Assembly: GCF_003852405.1 (NCBI RefSeq)
Contig: NZ_QAJM01000014.1
Span: 250,969-314,968, forward strand
Direction of reading: 5' to 3'
DNA from: Pseudomonas sp. KBW05
GTDB taxonomy: Bacteria > Pseudomonadota > Gammaproteobacteria > Pseudomonadales > Pseudomonadaceae
DNA: 64,000 bases
The notes beneath the pieces were generated by a model, which was not told where the DNA came from, did no database searches, and saw nothing but the letters and a program-made list of their open reading frames with translations. The first letter of the stretch is position 1, and every line of letters begins with the position of its first letter. Positions 19,980 through 30,930 of this stretch are shown here, piece by piece. A program made the position numbers and the translations under genes.

Positions 19980-21440
19980 ATGATCAAATCTTTGCGTCCA
20001 TTGCTCCTTGCCGGTCTTCTCCTGCCACTGGCCTTCTCTGCCACCGCCGCCACCGTCAACAACACCCTGCCGCCGAACGTCCAGCAGGCACTGACAAAAG
20101 CCAAACTGCAAAACAACGCACTGTCCCTGGTGATGATCCCCCTGAACGGCCCGGGCACGCCGACCGTCTTCAACGCTGATGTCTCGGTCAACCCGGCCTC
20201 CACCATGAAGCTGGTCACCACCTACGCGGCCCTGGAGATGCTTGGCCCCAACCACCAGTGGAAAACCGAGTTCTACACCGACGGCACCCTCAGCGGTGGC
20301 GTGTTGCACGGCAACCTGTACCTCAAGGGCGGCGGCGACCCCAAGCTGAACATGGAAAAACTCTGGCTGCTGATGCGCGACCTGCGCGCCAACGGCGTGC
20401 AGCAAGTCACCGGCGACCTGGTGCTGGACCGTGCCTTCTTCAAACAACCGCTATTGCCCGAGTTCAATGACGACGGCAACGACGAGAACAAGCCCTTCCT
20501 GGTCAAGCCCGACGCCCTGCTGGTCAACCTCAAGGCCCTGCGCTTCGTGACCCGCAATGACTCGGGCCGGGTCATCGTGTCGGTCGAGCCGCCGATTGCC
20601 AGTATCCGTATCGACAACCAGGTCAAGGTGTCCAACACCAAGCAGTGCACCGGCGACGTGCGCTACAACCCGGTCACCGCCGCCGATGGCAGCGTGACGG
20701 TCACCGTCAGCGGCCAACTGGCCGATGGCTGCAGCTCGCAGACTTATCTGTCGCTGCTCGACCACGCCACCTACACCGCCGGCGCCGTGCGCGCGATCTG
20801 GCAGGAACTGGGCGGCAGCATCCAGGGCCGCGATATCCAGGCACCGGTCCCCAAGGACGCCAAGGTCCTGGCCCGCGCGTTCTCGCCGGACCTGGCGGAA
20901 ATCATCCGCGACATCAACAAATACAGTAACAACACCATGGCCCAGCAATTGTTCCTGAGCCTGGGCGCACAGTTTCGCAACGATGCCGACGGCGACGACG
21001 CCAAGGCGGGCCAGCGCGTCGTGCGCCAGTGGCTGGCGAAAAAAGGCATTACCGCGCCACACCTGGTGATGGAAAACGGCTCCGGCCTGTCCCGCGCCGA
21101 ACGGGTCAGCGCCCGGGAAATGGCCGCGATGCTGCAAGCCGCGTGGAAAAGCCCGTATGCGGCTGAATACATCAGCTCGCTGCCGATTGCCGGCACCGAC
21201 GGCACCATGCGCAAACGCCTGAAGACCACCGCCATGCGCGGCGAGGCCCACGTCAAGACCGGCACCTTGAACACCGTGCGCGCCATCGCCGGGTTCAGCC
21301 GCGATAACAACGGCAACACCTGGGCGGTGGTGGCAATCCTCAACGATCCGAAGCCGTGGGGCGCTTCGTCGGTGCTGGATCAGGTGCTGCTGGACCTGTA
21401 TCGCCAGCCGAAGCTTGCCGCTGCCGTACCAGTGCTCTAA
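19980..21440 (+). CDS. dacB: D-alanyl-D-alanine carboxypeptidase/endopeptidase (PBP4)
   Basis: PBP4 is a periplasmic low-molecular-mass penicillin-binding protein that trims and cleaves peptidoglycan cross-links; in pseudomonads its loss can induce AmpC (family knowledge). The 486-residue precursor has a Sec signal peptide ending near residue 24 (LAFSATAA), the SxxK motif S74-T-M-K77, the SxN motif in KYSNNTMA, and KTG in HVKTGTLN. The ATG at 19980 gives a correct signal peptide; the 22 extra residues of an upstream start do not. The ribosome site (TAGGG) is weak and distant. Confidence 0.94.
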   Translation: MIKSLRPLLLAGLLLPLAFSATAATVNNTLPPNVQQALTKAKLQNNALSLVMIPLNGPGTPTVFNADVSVNPASTMKLVTTYAALEMLGPNHQWKTEFYTDGTLSGGVLHGNLYLKGGGDPKLNMEKLWLLMRDLRANGVQQVTGDLVLDRAFFKQPLLPEFNDDGNDENKPFLVKPDALLVNLKALRFVTRNDSGRVIVSVEPPIASIRIDNQVKVSNTKQCTGDVRYNPVTAADGSVTVTVSGQLADGCSSQTYLSLLDHATYTAGAVRAIWQELGGSIQGRDIQAPVPKDAKVLARAFSPDLAEIIRDINKYSNNTMAQQLFLSLGAQFRNDADGDDAKAGQRVVRQWLAKKGITAPHLVMENGSGLSRAERVSAREMAAMLQAAWKSPYAAEYISSLPIAGTDGTMRKRLKTTAMRGEAHVKTGTLNTVRAIAGFSRDNNGNTWAVVAILNDPKPWGASSVLDQVLLDLYRQPKLAAAVPVL

Positions 21441-21447
21441 CACTTTT

Positions 21448-21554
21448 TGTGGGAGCGGGCTTGTGTGGGAGCGGGCTTGCTCGCGAATGCGGTGGGTCAG
21501 CCAACTTATCAGATGACTGATACACCGCTTTCGCGAGCAAGCCCGCTCCCACAT
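21448..21554. repeat. REPIN with duplicated left end
   Basis: The left side carries GTGGGAGCGGGCTTG twice in tandem (from ~21449 and ~21464) before the spacer; the right side has a single reverse-complement copy. It lies in the convergent dacB/diguanylate cyclase junction. Confidence 0.85.
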
Positions 21555-21572
21555 GGGGTACTGCGTCAGCCT

Positions 21573-23972
21573 TCAGGCCCGTATCCGCTCCGCTTCTACC
21601 CGATCCCGCCCCGCCTGCTTGGCCACATACACCGCCGAGTCCGCACGTAGCAGCAACCCATCGATCCCTTCATCAACACGCCAACTGGCCACGCCAAAGC
21701 TGGCGGTGACAATACCGACCGGCTCCATCGGCTCGCTGCGCAACGATTGCCACAGCTCCATCGCCAGGCTGTAGGCCTGCTCGCCATCGGTGTTGGGGCA
21801 CAGCACCATGAACTCTTCCCCACCCAGGCGACAGAACACGTCGGTACGCCGCAGGCGCACGCTGATGCGCTTGCACAACTCCTGCAACACACCGTCGCCC
21901 ACGCCATGCCCGTGCTGGTCGTTGATCCGCTTGAAGTGGTCGATATCCAGCATGATCAGCGACAGCGCCCCCGACACCCGGTTGAGCCGCACCATCTCGG
22001 CCTTGAGGCGATCCTGGAAATACCGACGGTTATGAATCCCCGTCAGAGAATCGGTAATCGACAAGGCGCGCAGCTCTTCCTCAACCCGTTTCAAATCGGA
22101 AATATCCGACACATAGCCATGCCACAACGTACCGCCTCCCGGTAACTCTTCCGGCGTCGCCTCGCCGCGAATCCAACGCACGCCCCGGTGCGGCAACTGC
22201 ACGCGGTATTCTTCACGCCAATGGCTCAATTGCAGCGCCGACAAGCGAATCGAAGCCCGCACCCGCTCGATGTCCAGTGGATGAATACGGTCCAGCGCCT
22301 TGCTGGCGTCCTGTTGCAGCATCCCCGGTTCGATCTCATAGATATCGCGTATGCCATCGCTGGCGTAGATAAAGCGCCAGTTGTCCTTGGGCTCAAGGGT
22401 GAACTGGAAGATCCCGCCGGGGACATGGGCGCTGAGTTTTTTCAGCAGGCGATCCCGTGCCGCCAAGGCTTCGTAGGCACGTTTTTGTTCGGTGACGTCC
22501 AGGTAAATCGCCAAGTGCCCAACCCACAAGCCATGGTCATCCAACAACACCGTGGCCAACATATTCACCGTCAACTGGCTGCCATCCTGGCGTTTCAAGG
22601 TCCACTCGCGGGCCTCATGCTGGTGGTCGGGGCTTTCTACCAGCATTGCCTGGCTCGGCGGAATGCGCTTGCCCATGATCTGGCTCAGGCTGGCGGCGCG
22701 CGCCTCCAACTCAGGTGCCAGATGCAGGCTTTCCAGGGTCAAGCGGCCCAGCACTTCATCGGACTTGAACCCCAGCATCTGCTCGGCGCCGGCATTGAAC
22801 GTATTGATCACGCCGCGCAGGTCAGTGGCAATGATCGCCACCTGGGTCGCCGCGTTCAGCACGCTGCGCAACTGTCCATGGGCGCCGCGTAACTCAAGCT
22901 CGCGCAGGCGCAATTGCTCGGTGCGTTGTTCGACCAGCTTCAACGCGCGTTGGCGCTGGCTGACCAGCACGTACAACAACGCGCTGAGCAGCAGGCTGAG
23001 CAGGCCGCCCATGGTCAGGATCGTGTTCATCGAGGAGTGGTTGGCCTGGTCGAACACCTGGCTCGCTTGCAGGCTCAGGGCGTAGACATGATCGCCCAGG
23101 GTCAACCGGCGCGCGGCGGCCAGGTCGCTGCTGCCCGGCGTGTTGCTCGACGCGTACAGCACGCGCTTCTGGGTATCGGAGGTGTCGATGATCTGCATCA
23201 CCAGATTGTCGCGGTTTGGCTTGGGCAACCCATCGGCCACCAACTGCCGCATGCTGATCACGGCCATCACAAAGCCATAGGCCTCGGATTGGGATTGCTG
23301 GCTGTCCGGCAGTTTGCTGACGGGTGCTACCAGCAACACGCCGGCAGCATAGGACGGTTCCACCCCCACCAGTTGCATGGGTTGCGACACCGCCATCTTG
23401 CCGGTCTTCAGCGCACGTTCAAGGGTTGAACGGCGCAGTGGCTGGGCCAGCAAATCAAAGCCCAAAGGCGAACCGAGCAGGCTCTGGGTCTGGCTGTAGA
23501 GCACCGGCACGTACTCATCACGCAGGGGCGCAGGGGTCAGCTCACCCGTGGCGTCCAGCTCGCGAATGACGAAGGGCTTGCCGAGTTGGCGTGACACCGT
23601 CTGCTCAAACGCGTCGCGCTGATCGCGAAACACCCGCGGCGCCCAGGAATAGGCACGGGCGCGCAGCAGCAGGGGTTGGGCGAAACCATCGAATTCGTCA
23701 CGGGATACGTCGCCTGAATTGACGAAAAAACGCCGCAGGCTACCCAGGCGTTGCTCCTGGTCCTCAAAGCGCTCTTGCAGGCGACTGTAGCGTTCATTGA
23801 CCAGCAACTGAAAGCGCTGGCGCACCTGTTGCTGATAGAGGTTGGACGCCGCCCACGCAACGATCAGCGTCAGCGCAGCCCCCGCCAATAACACCACCAA
23901 TGCCACCAGCCAAGCCGATGCCTGCTCACTGATAAAACCAAGGATTTTCGGGCGAACGGCTTGCAACGGCAT
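21573..23972 (-). CDS. membrane-bound diguanylate cyclase (CHASE-PAS-PAS-GGDEF)
   Basis: The protein (799 aa) should make cyclic di-GMP in response to a periplasmic signal. Order of domains: membrane helix 20-42, periplasmic CHASE sensor ~75-245, second helix ~315-338, short coiled coil, PAS at ~367-485, a second PAS with PAC at ~505-625, and GGDEF at ~635-795. The catalytic motif is GGEEF at 717-721, and an RxxD inhibitory site (R708-R-T-D711) lies five residues before it, so the cyclase should be active and product-inhibited. There is no EAL domain. I chose the ATG at 23972 over a GTG three codons upstream; neither has a strong ribosome site. The signal is unknown. Confidence 0.93.
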   Translation of the reverse strand: MPLQAVRPKILGFISEQASAWLVALVVLLAGAALTLIVAWAASNLYQQQVRQRFQLLVNERYSRLQERFEDQEQRLGSLRRFFVNSGDVSRDEFDGFAQPLLLRARAYSWAPRVFRDQRDAFEQTVSRQLGKPFVIRELDATGELTPAPLRDEYVPVLYSQTQSLLGSPLGFDLLAQPLRRSTLERALKTGKMAVSQPMQLVGVEPSYAAGVLLVAPVSKLPDSQQSQSEAYGFVMAVISMRQLVADGLPKPNRDNLVMQIIDTSDTQKRVLYASSNTPGSSDLAAARRLTLGDHVYALSLQASQVFDQANHSSMNTILTMGGLLSLLLSALLYVLVSQRQRALKLVEQRTEQLRLRELELRGAHGQLRSVLNAATQVAIIATDLRGVINTFNAGAEQMLGFKSDEVLGRLTLESLHLAPELEARAASLSQIMGKRIPPSQAMLVESPDHQHEAREWTLKRQDGSQLTVNMLATVLLDDHGLWVGHLAIYLDVTEQKRAYEALAARDRLLKKLSAHVPGGIFQFTLEPKDNWRFIYASDGIRDIYEIEPGMLQQDASKALDRIHPLDIERVRASIRLSALQLSHWREEYRVQLPHRGVRWIRGEATPEELPGGGTLWHGYVSDISDLKRVEEELRALSITDSLTGIHNRRYFQDRLKAEMVRLNRVSGALSLIMLDIDHFKRINDQHGHGVGDGVLQELCKRISVRLRRTDVFCRLGGEEFMVLCPNTDGEQAYSLAMELWQSLRSEPMEPVGIVTASFGVASWRVDEGIDGLLLRADSAVYVAKQAGRDRVEAERIRA

Positions 23973-24085
23973 AGGCAACACTCACAACGCCAGCGTGCGG
24001 GGGGGTGTCACTTTGGCTAGGCGTTAAGTTATAGCCATAGGGCCTGGGTTTGACCAGCGTAATAACGGTAATTACAGCAAGCTTA

Positions 24086-24179
24086 TGTGGCGAGGGAGCT
24101 TGCTCCCGCTGGGGTGCGAAGCGGCCCCAATATCTGGGGACTGCTGCGCAGTCCAGCGGGAGCAAGCTCCCTCGCCACA
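24086..24179. repeat. REPIN of the GGCGAGGGAGCTTGCTCCC type
   Basis: TGTGGCGAGGGAGCTTGCTC at the left is matched by its reverse complement at the right, with an inner ACTGC-TGCGCAGT hairpin. It is a different sequence class from most other REPs in the window and lies between rlmL and the cyclase gene (both minus). Confidence 0.85.
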
Positions 24180-24204
24180 ACAAGCTCTCGTCTACAAGGG
24201 ACGA

Positions 24205-26469
<2,265 letters not shown>

Positions 26470-26534
26470 GGGGCATTCCAGGCTTTTCAGCAATAAATGA
26501 ACGGGCGACGCATCGCCGGCTCGGTTTTCAATCA

Positions 26535-26619
26535 AGCACTTTTCTTGAAGAGTGCTCGCGTGGCACGAATGTGCCGTCCCACCCCGCCTGCCGGGCCTTT
26601 AGGCCGTGGTTGACGGGGC
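26535..26619. other. cluster of hairpins upstream of rlmL and rmf
   Basis: Several perfect inverted pairs are packed here: AGCACT/AGTGCT (26535/26551), GGCAC-GAAT-GTGCC (26562-26575), and GGCC-TTTA-GGCC inside a CCCCG/CGGGG pair (26582-26618). It could be the rlmL leader on the minus strand or part of a structured RNA on the plus strand. The remaining bases up to ~26860 contain no supportable gene; one more hairpin (AGCCAT/ATGGCT, 26771-26790) was seen. Confidence 0.4.
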
Positions 26620-26869
26620 AGATAGATAATGTGGCGTAACAAAAGGAAATATTCCGACCCTTCGTCGAATAGTAACCGACTGCAACGGGCGGACATTCTC
26701 ACTAAAGGATTAAACCCATCCTCTTTGCAGGGTGCATCATAGCTGGCTTTGCTAGGTAAATGGGGCGAAAAGCCATCCCAGCTTATGGCTATAGCATCGT
26801 TATCGTTACGTGCTTATGACAAAACGATCATTGAATCCATGTGACCTATTGGTTAGAACTCAACACAGG

Positions 26870-26962
26870 TTGGCGCCGTAACGACGCCGACACATAGGCT
26901 CGCCACGCCGGCAGCGAGCCCACCAACGGCAGAAAAACTCTGCCCGGCCCCAGACGAGGCCG
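26870..26962 (+). ncRNA. structured leader of rmf (candidate rmf RNA motif)
   Basis: Three hairpins follow one another just before rmf: TTGGCG/CGCCGA (26870-26889), GGCTCGC/GCGAGCC (26897-26920) and CGGCC/GGCCG (26945-26962). A conserved 'rmf RNA motif' is known upstream of rmf in Pseudomonas. I assign this region by position and structure, not by matching its consensus, which I cannot recall base by base. Confidence 0.45.
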
Positions 26963-27001
26963 AAGGATATCAAGACAGTCAACAAGTGAGGGAAACACCC
27001 T

Positions 27002-27217
27002 ATGAGAAGACTTAAGCGTGATCCGTTGGAAAGAGCATTTTTACGCGGATATCAATATGGCGTTCATGGCAAATCCCGTGAGCTTTGCCCATTTACTCTA
27101 CCGTCGGTACGCCAAGCCTGGATCAACGGCTGGCGAGAAGGACGCGGCGACAACTGGGACGGTATGACTGGCACTGCGGGAATCCACAGACTCAACGAAC
27201 TTCACGCCGTCGGCTAA
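27002..27217 (+). CDS. rmf: ribosome modulation factor
   Basis: RMF converts 70S ribosomes into inactive 100S dimers in stationary phase or stress. The 71-residue basic protein begins MRRLKRDPLERAFLRGYQYG and includes the conserved RQAWINGWREGR segment. GTGAGGG provides the ribosome site. The long structured leader upstream and the strong terminator downstream mark a stand-alone gene. Confidence 0.96.
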   Translation: MRRLKRDPLERAFLRGYQYGVHGKSRELCPFTLPSVRQAWINGWREGRGDNWDGMTGTAGIHRLNELHAVG

Positions 27218-27304
27218 TAAGGGCATTCAATTCCGACATACACTGTTGAAGATGTAATGACTTAACCACGCACGTCCTATCCGGGCGGCGGGCTTCGGCC
27301 CAGG

Positions 27305-27329
27305 GGGCTCCTTTATGGAGCCCTTTTTA
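27305..27329 (+). terminator. rho-independent terminator of rmf
   Basis: GGGCTCC-TTTAT-GGAGCCC followed by TTTTT. A small GGGC-TTCG-GCCC hairpin precedes it at 27290-27301. Confidence 0.93.
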
Positions 27330-27343
27330 TTGGCTGGAGAATA

Positions 27344-27434
27344 CTGTGGGAGCGGGCTTGCTCGCGAAGGCGACCTGTCAGCCAACACTGCTACAACAGA
27401 CCCACCGCCATCGCAGGCAAGCCAGCTCCCACAG
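27344..27434. repeat. hybrid REPIN with arms of two different REP classes
   Basis: The left arm is of the GGAGCGGGCTTGCTCGCG class, the right arm the reverse complement of the GGAGCTGGCTTGCCTGCG class. The ends still pair, but the arms differ in the middle, unlike the other REPINs here. Confidence 0.8.
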
Positions 27435-27476
27435 TTTGATCGGTGTGAACCTGAACTGGCGTGTGAACCCAATCCC

Positions 27477-27506
27477 CTGTGGGAGCGGGCTTGCCCGCTC
27501 CCACAG
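27477..27506. repeat. perfect 14-bp inverted repeat derived from a REP core
   Basis: CTGTGGGAGCGGGC is followed after two bases (TT) by its exact reverse complement. It starts 9 bp beyond the pyrD stop codon and has no T-tract; it looks like two REP ends joined without the usual spacer. Confidence 0.8.
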
Positions 27507-27514
27507 TTAATGCA

Positions 27515-28534
27515 TCAGCGCAGTGCCGCGATCGCATCCACCGCCTGGCGAATCAACGCCGGGCCCTTGTAGATAAAGCCGGAGTACAACTGCACCAGGC
27601 TGGCGCCAGCGGCGATCTTCTCGGCGGCGTGCTGGCCTTCGGTGATGCCACCGGCAGCGATGATCGGCAAGCGCCCGGCCAGTTCGGCTGCCAGCACCTT
27701 GACGATATGGGTGCTCTGCTCACGCACCGGCGCGCCCGACAGGCCGCCCGCTTCGTCGCCATGGGCGAGGCCTTCGACGCCAACACGGCTGAGGGTTGTA
27801 TTGGTCGCGATCACTGCGTCCATGCCCGAGTCCACCAGGGCCTGGGCCACCAGCACCGTCTCTTCGTCGCTCATGTCCGGGGCAATCTTGATCGCCAACG
27901 GCACACGTTTGCCATGGCGCACGGCCAGGTCTTCCTGGCGCTGGCGCAAGGCTTCGAGCAATTGCTTGAGGGAGTCGCCGAACTGCAGGCTGCGCAGCCC
28001 CGGGGTGTTGGGCGAGCTGACGTTGACGGTGACGTAACTGGCGTGGGCGTAGACCTTGTCCAGGCAGATCAGGTAGTCATCCACCGCACGCTCCACCGGC
28101 GTGTCGAAGTTCTTGCCGATATTGATGCCGAGGATGCCTTTGTACTTCGCCGCCTGAACCCGCGACAGCAAGTGATCCACGCCCAGGTTGTTGAAGCCCA
28201 TGCGGTTGATGATCGCTTCAGCTTCCGGCAGGCGGAAGATACGCGGCTTGGGGTTGCCCGGCTGTGGGCGCGGGGTCACGGTGCCGATCTCGACAAAACC
28301 GAAACCCAGCTGCGCAAAACCATCGATGGCCGCACCGTTCTTGTCCAGGCCAGCCGCCAGCCCGACCGGGTTGGGGAAGTCGAGCCCCATCACCGATACC
28401 GGCATTTTTGCCGGTGCCTTGCATACCAGGCCATTGAGCCCCAGGCGGCCACCGGCACCGATCAGGTCCAGGGACAGATCGTGGGAGGTTTCCGGGGAAA
28501 GTTTGAACAACAGCTGGCGGGCCAGGGTATACAT
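27515..28534 (-). CDS. pyrD: dihydroorotate dehydrogenase (quinone), class 2
   Basis: PyrD oxidises dihydroorotate to orotate in pyrimidine synthesis and passes electrons to the quinone pool. The 339-residue protein has the N-terminal amphipathic membrane-binding helices ([18 protein letters not shown]), then the FMN barrel: [31 protein letters not shown] (split over ~20 residues), INRMGFNN, and the catalytic-Ser region [12 protein letters not shown] typical of class 2. It is followed by REP repeats at the convergent junction with rmf. Confidence 0.96.
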   Translation of the reverse strand: MYTLARQLLFKLSPETSHDLSLDLIGAGGRLGLNGLVCKAPAKMPVSVMGLDFPNPVGLAAGLDKNGAAIDGFAQLGFGFVEIGTVTPRPQPGNPKPRIFRLPEAEAIINRMGFNNLGVDHLLSRVQAAKYKGILGINIGKNFDTPVERAVDDYLICLDKVYAHASYVTVNVSSPNTPGLRSLQFGDSLKQLLEALRQRQEDLAVRHGKRVPLAIKIAPDMSDEETVLVAQALVDSGMDAVIATNTTLSRVGVEGLAHGDEAGGLSGAPVREQSTHIVKVLAAELAGRLPIIAAGGITEGQHAAEKIAAGASLVQLYSGFIYKGPALIRQAVDAIAALR

Positions 28535-28619
28535 GGGCGGGCTAGACTCGGATGGCGGCGAAAGGTGGCGACGATTATAGCCGGGGTGGCGGGCTGCATG
28601 CGAGGCGTGCCGCCAATCG

Positions 28620-29081
28620 TCATTGGCGATTGGCTACCAGCTCTTCGTAGCGTGCCCAGATCTTTTGCGCATATTGCATGCGCAAGGCGTCACGTTTGGG
28701 GCCTGCCCCCCCACCGACGTTATAGGAGCCGACGGCAGTCCAGTTGTAACCAAAGCGCTGGATGAACTCGGTAAGAATCGACGCTGCCACCTCCACCGAG
28801 AGACAGGGCTCGCTCAACAACCGCTCTTCCGTGATGCCCAGCTTCAGCAGACGGGGCAGATGAATGCTGTTGATCTGCATCAAGCCGATATCCCGCGTGC
28901 CATTGCGGTTAGCGTTATTGATGGCCTGCGCGCGGTAACCCGACTCGACAGCAGCGATGGCCTGCAGTAACTCCGGCTCAAGGTCATAACGGCTGGCCAC
29001 TTCGTCCCAGCAGTAGGCCAGTGCCGGGCTGCTGCCCATCAACAGACTCAAAAGCAGGCCTTTCCTCCAGGCTTTAAACAT
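28620..29081 (-). CDS. IagB-like lytic transglycosylase of type III secretion type
   Basis: This small protein (153 aa) has a Sec signal peptide (ending near PALA-Y) and an SLT domain: [18 protein letters not shown] with the catalytic Glu, GLMQINS, and [10 protein letters not shown]. The size and motifs match IagB/IpgF/PilT-type enzymes that open peptidoglycan for secretion systems. The ATG at 29081 overlaps the end of the winged-helix gene by 8 bases. A HilA-like regulator beside an IagB-like enzyme is the arrangement of hilA-iagB in Salmonella SPI-1, which supports a type III origin. It appears intact, so it may still be active. Confidence 0.82.
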   Translation of the reverse strand: MFKAWRKGLLLSLLMGSSPALAYCWDEVASRYDLEPELLQAIAAVESGYRAQAINNANRNGTRDIGLMQINSIHLPRLLKLGITEERLLSEPCLSVEVAASILTEFIQRFGYNWTAVGSYNVGGGAGPKRDALRMQYAQKIWARYEELVANRQ

Positions 29082-29460
29082 TGTTGACCTGACCACAAGC
29101 CGCACACACATGCGCTACCGGCCTAGCATCAGCACTTCCCACCTGCACCGGACAAGTAAACCGATACCCCCTGCCATAGATCGTCTTGATAAACCCCTTG
29201 TCGGCCTTCAAGTACTTGCGTAACGAGTAGATGCAGCGCGTCAGCGACTCCTCGGCCACCTCGCCTCTGGGCCATGCGAGTTCCAGCAAGCGGTCCTTGG
29301 TCATCAGCGTGCCACCCGAACCCAGCAGCAACCGCAGCACCTGGCCCTCCTTGGGTGGCAATTGAACGTCTGTCCCGCCCCCGGTCAACCGGCCATCGCC
29401 ATGTAAGGTCCAGTGGGCAAAAACGAGGGACGTCGCTGACCTGTCAATCACGACCGCCAT
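29074..29460 (-). CDS. short HilA/ToxR-like winged-helix regulator
   Basis: The protein (128 aa) consists of an OmpR-type winged helix (VQLPPKEGQVLRLLL ... LTRCIYSLRKYLKADKGF ... IYGRGYRFTCPV) with only a short tail that contains a CAAC pair. HilA of Salmonella has a similar N-terminal DNA-binding domain followed by about 400 further residues, all missing here; there is also no membrane segment. AGAGGT lies 4 bases before the ATG at 29460. It could be a minimal regulator or a truncated remnant. Confidence 0.72.
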   Translation of the reverse strand: MAVVIDRSATSLVFAHWTLHGDGRLTGGGTDVQLPPKEGQVLRLLLGSGGTLMTKDRLLELAWPRGEVAEESLTRCIYSLRKYLKADKGFIKTIYGRGYRFTCPVQVGSADARPVAHVCAACGQVNNV

Positions 29461-29625
29461 ACGCACCTCTGTATTCAACTACTGACATTGAAATCCTTAT
29501 TTCCTGTATTGGCTCACCCGCAAACATCGCGACTATAAGAAACAGTCCTACACCTGGCCCTAGGGAAAAACCCATTCATCCGGCGTTTTTCGCAGCTACT
29601 CAGTAGGACAATTCTTCATCCGGCC

Positions 29626-29841
29626 CTACCGGGCGACCCAATCGTGATAAACCTCGTGCAACTCGACCCCCAACCGATCCTCCAATTGCACCAACTCGCC
29701 CAAAGCCATTAACTGACCATTGACCCGCACCTCCACACAGCGAATGACGTCAGGTGTCAGCGGTAACACCTTCCCTACTGCAAACGCCGCCAGACGCTTG
29801 CGACTGATCAGTTGCTCTTGCAGAAGTATTTCCAGGTGCAT
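29626..29841 (-). CDS. FliN/SctQ-like C-terminal fragment (type III cytoplasmic ring)
   Basis: These 71 residues end in VRVNGQLMALGELVQLEDRLGVELHEVY, the hallmark of SpoA domains in FliN, HrcQb and SpaO. Normal SctQ proteins are 300 residues or more, although a short C-terminal product is made in several systems. It starts 15 bp after the secretin-like gene, with AGGG upstream of the ATG (29841); a TTG at 29847 is also possible. All genes that normally lie between secretin and SctQ are absent, so this appears to be what is left after a large deletion. Confidence 0.68.
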   Translation of the reverse strand: MHLEILLQEQLISRKRLAAFAVGKVLPLTPDVIRCVEVRVNGQLMALGELVQLEDRLGVELHEVYHDWVAR

Positions 29842-29856
29842 GGACAAGCGCCCTAT

Positions 29857-30783
29857 TCATGGAGAAATTTCGCGACCCCGTGGCATGTACGCGCGATGCA
29901 CACGCTCATGCTGCTCCGCCGTCAAGGGTGATGGTCCGGGAGGGGCGGTCAGAGTCTTGAGTTCATTCTGATCGGTGCCTACCTGCCACAACGAGACCTC
30001 ATCCGGCGGGGTGAGCACATCCAGCTCCGCGACCCACTGCTTGATGAGACTCACCTGATCGGGCTTGCCCCGGATCAGCAGGCTGTTGGTGTCTGGATAA
30101 GCAATGAACGTTAGGCTGCCTTCTGCCAGTTGAGCTTTGTGCTCGCTGGACAACCGGGCTTCGATCATTGAAGCCATCCCAGGCACGGAAATCGTGTCCG
30201 TACCCACGCCATAATGACGATCAGCCACATCGACATTGAACACCTGCACCACGCCTACGGAGGGCAACACCACACGCGGCGGGGCAGGCGGCCGATCCAT
30301 CAGTTTCGCCAGGCGCAGCACTTGATCGACATAGCTTGGCGGCCCCGTGACGGAGAACATGCGCTCCGCGCTTTTACGCAAGGGATAGCTGGACTCGTCC
30401 AGCCCCGTACGACGCATCTGCCCCCGCAGCCTGTCGACGGAAATGTGCCGCAGCGCAACTGCCGAGTTCCTCACCTCATCGGCTTCGTAGAGGTACAGGA
30501 CTTGCCCATCGCGATGCCAGATCAGGCCCTCCTGCAGGGCCAGTACCTCCAGGACCTGTTGCGGCGCGTCAAAATCAAACAGCCCACTGACATGCAGGCG
30601 AGCGACTTTGCGGCTGAGGACAATCGACAAGCCCAATGGCACCGAGAGCGCGGTAAAAAACCGCTGCAGGTTCTCTTCCTGCGCCCGGTAGGGCTCGCCC
30701 CTCGCCGCACAGGTGCCCAGCGATAACGCAGCGCACAACAACCAGCTGCACAGCCGCTGGTGGGTCATCCTTGCAGGGAACAC
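29857..30783 (-). CDS. truncated type III secretion secretin (InvG/SctC-like), pore domain missing
   Basis: The product (308 aa) has a signal peptide (LCSWLLCAALSLGTCAARG), an N0 domain (ENLQRFFTALSVPLGLSIVLS), an N1 domain with YLYEADEVRN and ending in DQVLRLAKLMD, and an N3-like domain ending LIRGKPDQVSLIKQWVAELD. After that, family members continue with the ~250-residue outer-membrane pore. Here the frame gives only EVSLWQVGTDQNELKTL and a short Pro-rich tail. The break thus falls at the start of the secretin domain. I chose the GTG at 30783 (AAGGTG six bases upstream); the ATG at 30768 is alternative. It cannot form a channel by itself. Confidence 0.72.
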   Translation of the reverse strand: MFPARMTHQRLCSWLLCAALSLGTCAARGEPYRAQEENLQRFFTALSVPLGLSIVLSRKVARLHVSGLFDFDAPQQVLEVLALQEGLIWHRDGQVLYLYEADEVRNSAVALRHISVDRLRGQMRRTGLDESSYPLRKSAERMFSVTGPPSYVDQVLRLAKLMDRPPAPPRVVLPSVGVVQVFNVDVADRHYGVGTDTISVPGMASMIEARLSSEHKAQLAEGSLTFIAYPDTNSLLIRGKPDQVSLIKQWVAELDVLTPPDEVSLWQVGTDQNELKTLTAPPGPSPLTAEQHERVHRAYMPRGREISP

Positions 30784-30894
30784 ACTATTCACCTTGGTTT
30801 TCTCGGCAGCCTGGCGTGACGAAGCGGCCATACTGAGAGCCCGCCAGTTTTCAATCTTGACGGAAAACTGACGGCACGCGTCCACACCCTGGCC

Positions 30895-30912
30895 ATGGCA
30901 TGTGCATTGCTA
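30895..30912 (+). promoter_or_regulatory. sigma-54 promoter upstream of nasS
   Basis: TGGCATGTGCATTGCTA has GG (30897-30898) and GC (30909-30910) in -24/-12 spacing and the TTGC core. The predicted transcription start is near 30922, shortly before the hairpins. Confidence 0.7.
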
Positions 30913-30930
30913 CACACACTCATCAGAGCG

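Noticed and set aside
21448-21554. REP clusters as a CRISPR array
   Set aside because: Units are inverted, not evenly spaced direct repeats, and no cas genes are present.
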